A DNA stretch of 42,230 bases from an uncultured Lachnospiraceae bacterium. GTDB lineage: Bacteria; Bacillota; Clostridia; Lachnospirales; Lachnospiraceae. Location of the stretch: the NCBI GenBank assembly GCA_905197485.1, contig CAJJYZ010000018.1:1-42230 (forward strand), given 5' to 3'. A program made the position numbers and the translations under genes. The notes under the pieces are model-generated. The model had not been told where the DNA came from. It saw only the letters and a program-made list of their open reading frames with translations, and made no database searches. Shown in pieces: positions 40,501 through 42,230 of this stretch (its first letter is position 1; every line of letters begins with the position of its first letter).

Positions 40501-41436
40501 ATGGCACATATCTATACATCTTTAGAACAGCTGATAGGGCATACACCGCTTTTGGAATTGACGAATGTGGAGAAGGAGTTCGATTTGAAAGCAAAGGTCT
40601 TTGCAAAGCTGGAATATCTGAATCCGGCAGGTTCTGTAAAGGACCGGGTTGCGAGAGAAATGATTGATGATGCAGAGCGGGAAGGGCGGCTTACGCGCGG
40701 CTCTGTGATTATCGAGCCGACATCCGGAAATACGGGGATTGGTCTTGCGGCTGTAGCGGCGGCGAGAGGATATCGTATTATCATTGTGATGCCGGAGACG
40801 ATGTCTGTGGAACGCAGGCAGCTTATGAAGGCGTACGGAGCAGAACTTGTGTTAAGCGAGGGAAGCAAGGGAATGAAAGGTGCGATTGAAAAGGCGGAAG
40901 AATTAGCTTCAAAGATTCCGAATAGCTTTATTCCGGGACAGTTTGTCAATCCGGCAAATGTGAAGGCACATAAGCTGACGACCGGACCAGAGATTTATGA
41001 AGATACAGACGGAGATGTGGATATCTTTGTAGCCGGTGTGGGAACAGGTGGAACAATTACGGGTACGGGAGAGTATTTGAAAGAAAAGAAGCCGTCTGTG
41101 AAGATAGTGGCTGTCGAGCCGAAGGATTCGGCGATTCTATCCGGAGAAAATGCGGGAGCGCATAAACTACAAGGAATCGGCGCCGGATTCATTCCGGAGA
41201 TATTGAATACGGAAATCTATGATGAAGTCATTCCGGTGACAACCGAAGATGCTTTTGCGGCTGCGAGACTGCTTGGGCGAAAAGAGGGAGTGCTTGTAGG
41301 AATCTCATCCGGGGCAGCTTTGTGGGCTGCGATAGAACAGGCGAAACATCCGGAAAATGAAGGAAAACGCATTGTTGTCTTGCTTCCGGACACCGGGGAC
41401 AGATATTTGTCCACAGAGTTGTTTGCTGAATCATAG
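40501..41436 (+). CDS. cysK: Cysteine synthase A (O-acetylserine sulfhydrylase)
   Basis: CysK makes cysteine from O-acetylserine and sulfide using PLP. The 311-residue protein has the PLP lysine in NPAGSVKDRVA, the substrate loop PTSGNTGIG, the GTGGTITGTGEYLK phosphate-binding loop and the C-terminal GISSGAALW. These are CysK rather than cystathionine synthase features, and length fits. AAAGGAG precedes the ATG. No T-box or S-box leader is seen. It lies just after the aspS terminator and before a strong bidirectional hairpin. Confidence 0.95.
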   Translation: MAHIYTSLEQLIGHTPLLELTNVEKEFDLKAKVFAKLEYLNPAGSVKDRVAREMIDDAEREGRLTRGSVIIEPTSGNTGIGLAAVAAARGYRIIIVMPETMSVERRQLMKAYGAELVLSEGSKGMKGAIEKAEELASKIPNSFIPGQFVNPANVKAHKLTTGPEIYEDTDGDVDIFVAGVGTGGTITGTGEYLKEKKPSVKIVAVEPKDSAILSGENAGAHKLQGIGAGFIPEILNTEIYDEVIPVTTEDAFAAARLLGRKEGVLVGISSGAALWAAIEQAKHPENEGKRIVVLLPDTGDRYLSTELFAES

Positions 41437-41456
41437 AAGTGTGAGTGAAAGTTTCA

Positions 41457-41488
41457 AACAGGGCAGATGTGGAATCTGCCCTGTTGTC
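41457..41488. terminator. Strong palindromic terminator between cysK and the LUD gene
   Basis: AACAGGGCAGAT (41457-41468) pairs perfectly over 12 bases with ATCTGCCCTGTT (41474-41485) around GTGGA. Both flanks are modestly T- or A-rich, so it may serve both convergent genes. Confidence 0.8.
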
Positions 41489-41493
41489 ATGCT

Positions 41494-42129
41494 TTAGTAT
41501 CCGAATTCCTCGCCAATCAGGATGACTTTGATTCTTCCTGGATGTCTGGAATATCTGGTGATTACGATTTGCGCACAGATGCAATCCGGACTGGTGCAGT
41601 TCATGCAATGTCCGGTAACAGAACAAGGTGAGTGGAGACCGAGTCGTGTTACGTTTGCAGGGGTTGCAAAGTTGCGCACGCGGGCAATTCCGGTTTCGAC
41701 ATCGGTCACAACCTTATTCATTCCGACGAGCAGGATGACATGTTCCGGACCTTGCATCAGACAGGCGACGCGGTTACCGTTTCCATCGATATTGATAAGC
41801 TCTCCGCCGATGGTGATAGCATTGGAGCTCATGAAAAAGTAATCGGAAGCGATAGAGTCGCGGAAGACCTGTTTCTTTTCTTCAGGTGTTTTTGCAAGAT
41901 TCCGGTCAATCAGAATATGGTTGGAATCCTTAAGGGCGTCATACATTCCGGTTTCCTCGAATGTCATAGAGCCGCCGAAGCTTATCGAAGAGCTTTCGGG
42001 AATCATGCTCATGGCAAGGTTGACGGCGTCGGCGCCGGATTCGCAGTAATAGCCTTCCATGTTGCGCTTATTTAGATTTTTAATTATGGTGTCTGCCAGT
42101 TTTTTATAGGTTTCTTTTTTCGGATGCAT
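41494..42129 (-). CDS. LUD-domain (DUF162, lactate utilisation-like) protein
   Basis: A 211-residue protein of the LUD superfamily, which includes LutB and LutC of lactate utilisation. Visible features are SFGGSMTFEETGMYDAL, IDRNLAKTPEEK, SDYFFMSSNAITIGGELINIDGNGNRVA (read in parts) and GPEHVILLVGMNKVV, and a Cys-rich stretch near the C-terminus (CSVTGHCMNCTSPDCIC) that could bind an Fe-S cluster or metal. No LutA or LutB neighbour is present, so a true lactate role is doubtful. On the - strand AAGGAGGA lies 8 bases upstream of the ATG. Confidence 0.88.
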   Translation of the reverse strand: MHPKKETYKKLADTIIKNLNKRNMEGYYCESGADAVNLAMSMIPESSSISFGGSMTFEETGMYDALKDSNHILIDRNLAKTPEEKKQVFRDSIASDYFFMSSNAITIGGELINIDGNGNRVACLMQGPEHVILLVGMNKVVTDVETGIARVRNFATPANVTRLGLHSPCSVTGHCMNCTSPDCICAQIVITRYSRHPGRIKVILIGEEFGY

Positions 42130-42186
42130 GATGGAATCCTCCTTATTTTGAATTTTGTTACATAAATTATAATATAACCTATATTA

Positions 42187-42221
42187 TTCACGGCTTCGCC
42201 GTGAAAGTGGCTGAAAGCCAC
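42187..42221. repeat. Two adjacent small hairpins at the window edge
   Basis: TTCACGGC-TTC-GCCGTGAA (42187-42205) is followed at once by GTGGCT-GAA-AGCCAC (42207-42221). Neither has a T run. They lie upstream of the LUD gene, beyond an AT-rich stretch (42145-42186) with a TATAAT-like site on the - strand. This resembles a small intergenic repeat unit, but other copies cannot be checked here. Confidence 0.55.
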
Positions 42222-42230
42222 ATAGTTACT

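Overview
The window looks like a chromosomal core segment of a spore-forming Clostridia bacterium, most likely a Lachnospiraceae gut anaerobe. This rests on gene content and order: a mraZ-led division and cell-wall cluster, spoIIGA-sigE-sigG, spoVT, a SCIFF peptide with its radical SAM maturase, a fused secDF, and a recJ-apt-relA-MBL-hemZ-hisS-aspS run. Nearly every gene is on the + strand. The exceptions are three single - strand genes (18346-18777, 24017-24463, 41494-42129). No tRNA, rRNA, CRISPR array, insertion sequence or prophage was seen, and no stretch over 300 bases lacks a gene.

Layout. (1) 182-1352: a DegV-type lipid-binding protein and an 80-residue membrane protein. (2) 1536-12964: the division and wall (dcw) cluster, mraZ-rsmH-ftsL-PBP-PBP-mraY-murD-ftsW-ftsQ-ftsZ. 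It has a five-copy MraZ operator, an internal promoter before mraY, and a terminator-like hairpin that overlaps the ribosome binding site of the second PBP. murG, murB, murC and ftsA are not present here. (3) 13057-17220: the sporulation sigma block, with a Spo0A-like control region, SpoIIGA protease, pro-sigma-E, a beta-CASP metallo-beta-lactamase protein and sigma-G. (4) 17331-25187: HAD phosphatase, a small acidic protein, an FMN_bind-like membrane protein, pth-mfd, a parvulin-like lipoprotein, a YqeY-like protein, and spoVT behind a forespore-type promoter. (5) 25272-29522: a TIGR04086-type membrane protein, SCIFF precursor (scfA), its maturase (scfB) and secDF. (6) 29590-40437: recJ, apt, relA/spoT, a glyoxalase-II-like hydrolase, a lone RhuM-Fic/Doc protein, hemZ, hisS and aspS. 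(7) 40501-42230: cysK, a LUD-domain protein and two small hairpins at the edge.

How the parts fit. The dcw cluster makes lipid-linked wall precursor (MurD, MraY) and the septal machine that uses it (FtsW, two class B PBPs, FtsL, FtsQ, FtsZ). The sigma block sets the order of mother-cell and forespore gene expression, and spoVT would adjust the forespore programme. scfA-scfB encode a ribosomally made, thioether-modified peptide. The terminator between them would keep peptide made in excess over enzyme, and the adjacent secDF suggests, without proving it, a link to export. The RhuM-Fic/Doc gene is the one clear accessory-type insertion. It is AT-richer, starts with TTG, follows a terminator-like hairpin and sits inside an otherwise conserved housekeeping run.

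No wholly new system was found. The observations most worth checking are the hairpin over the second PBP's start, the altered KTA motif in that PBP, a hairpin over the sigG ribosome binding site, the Spo0A-like region before spoIIGA, and the orphan Fic/Doc protein. Where the longest open frame has a better start inside it, the coordinates below use that start and the entry says why.
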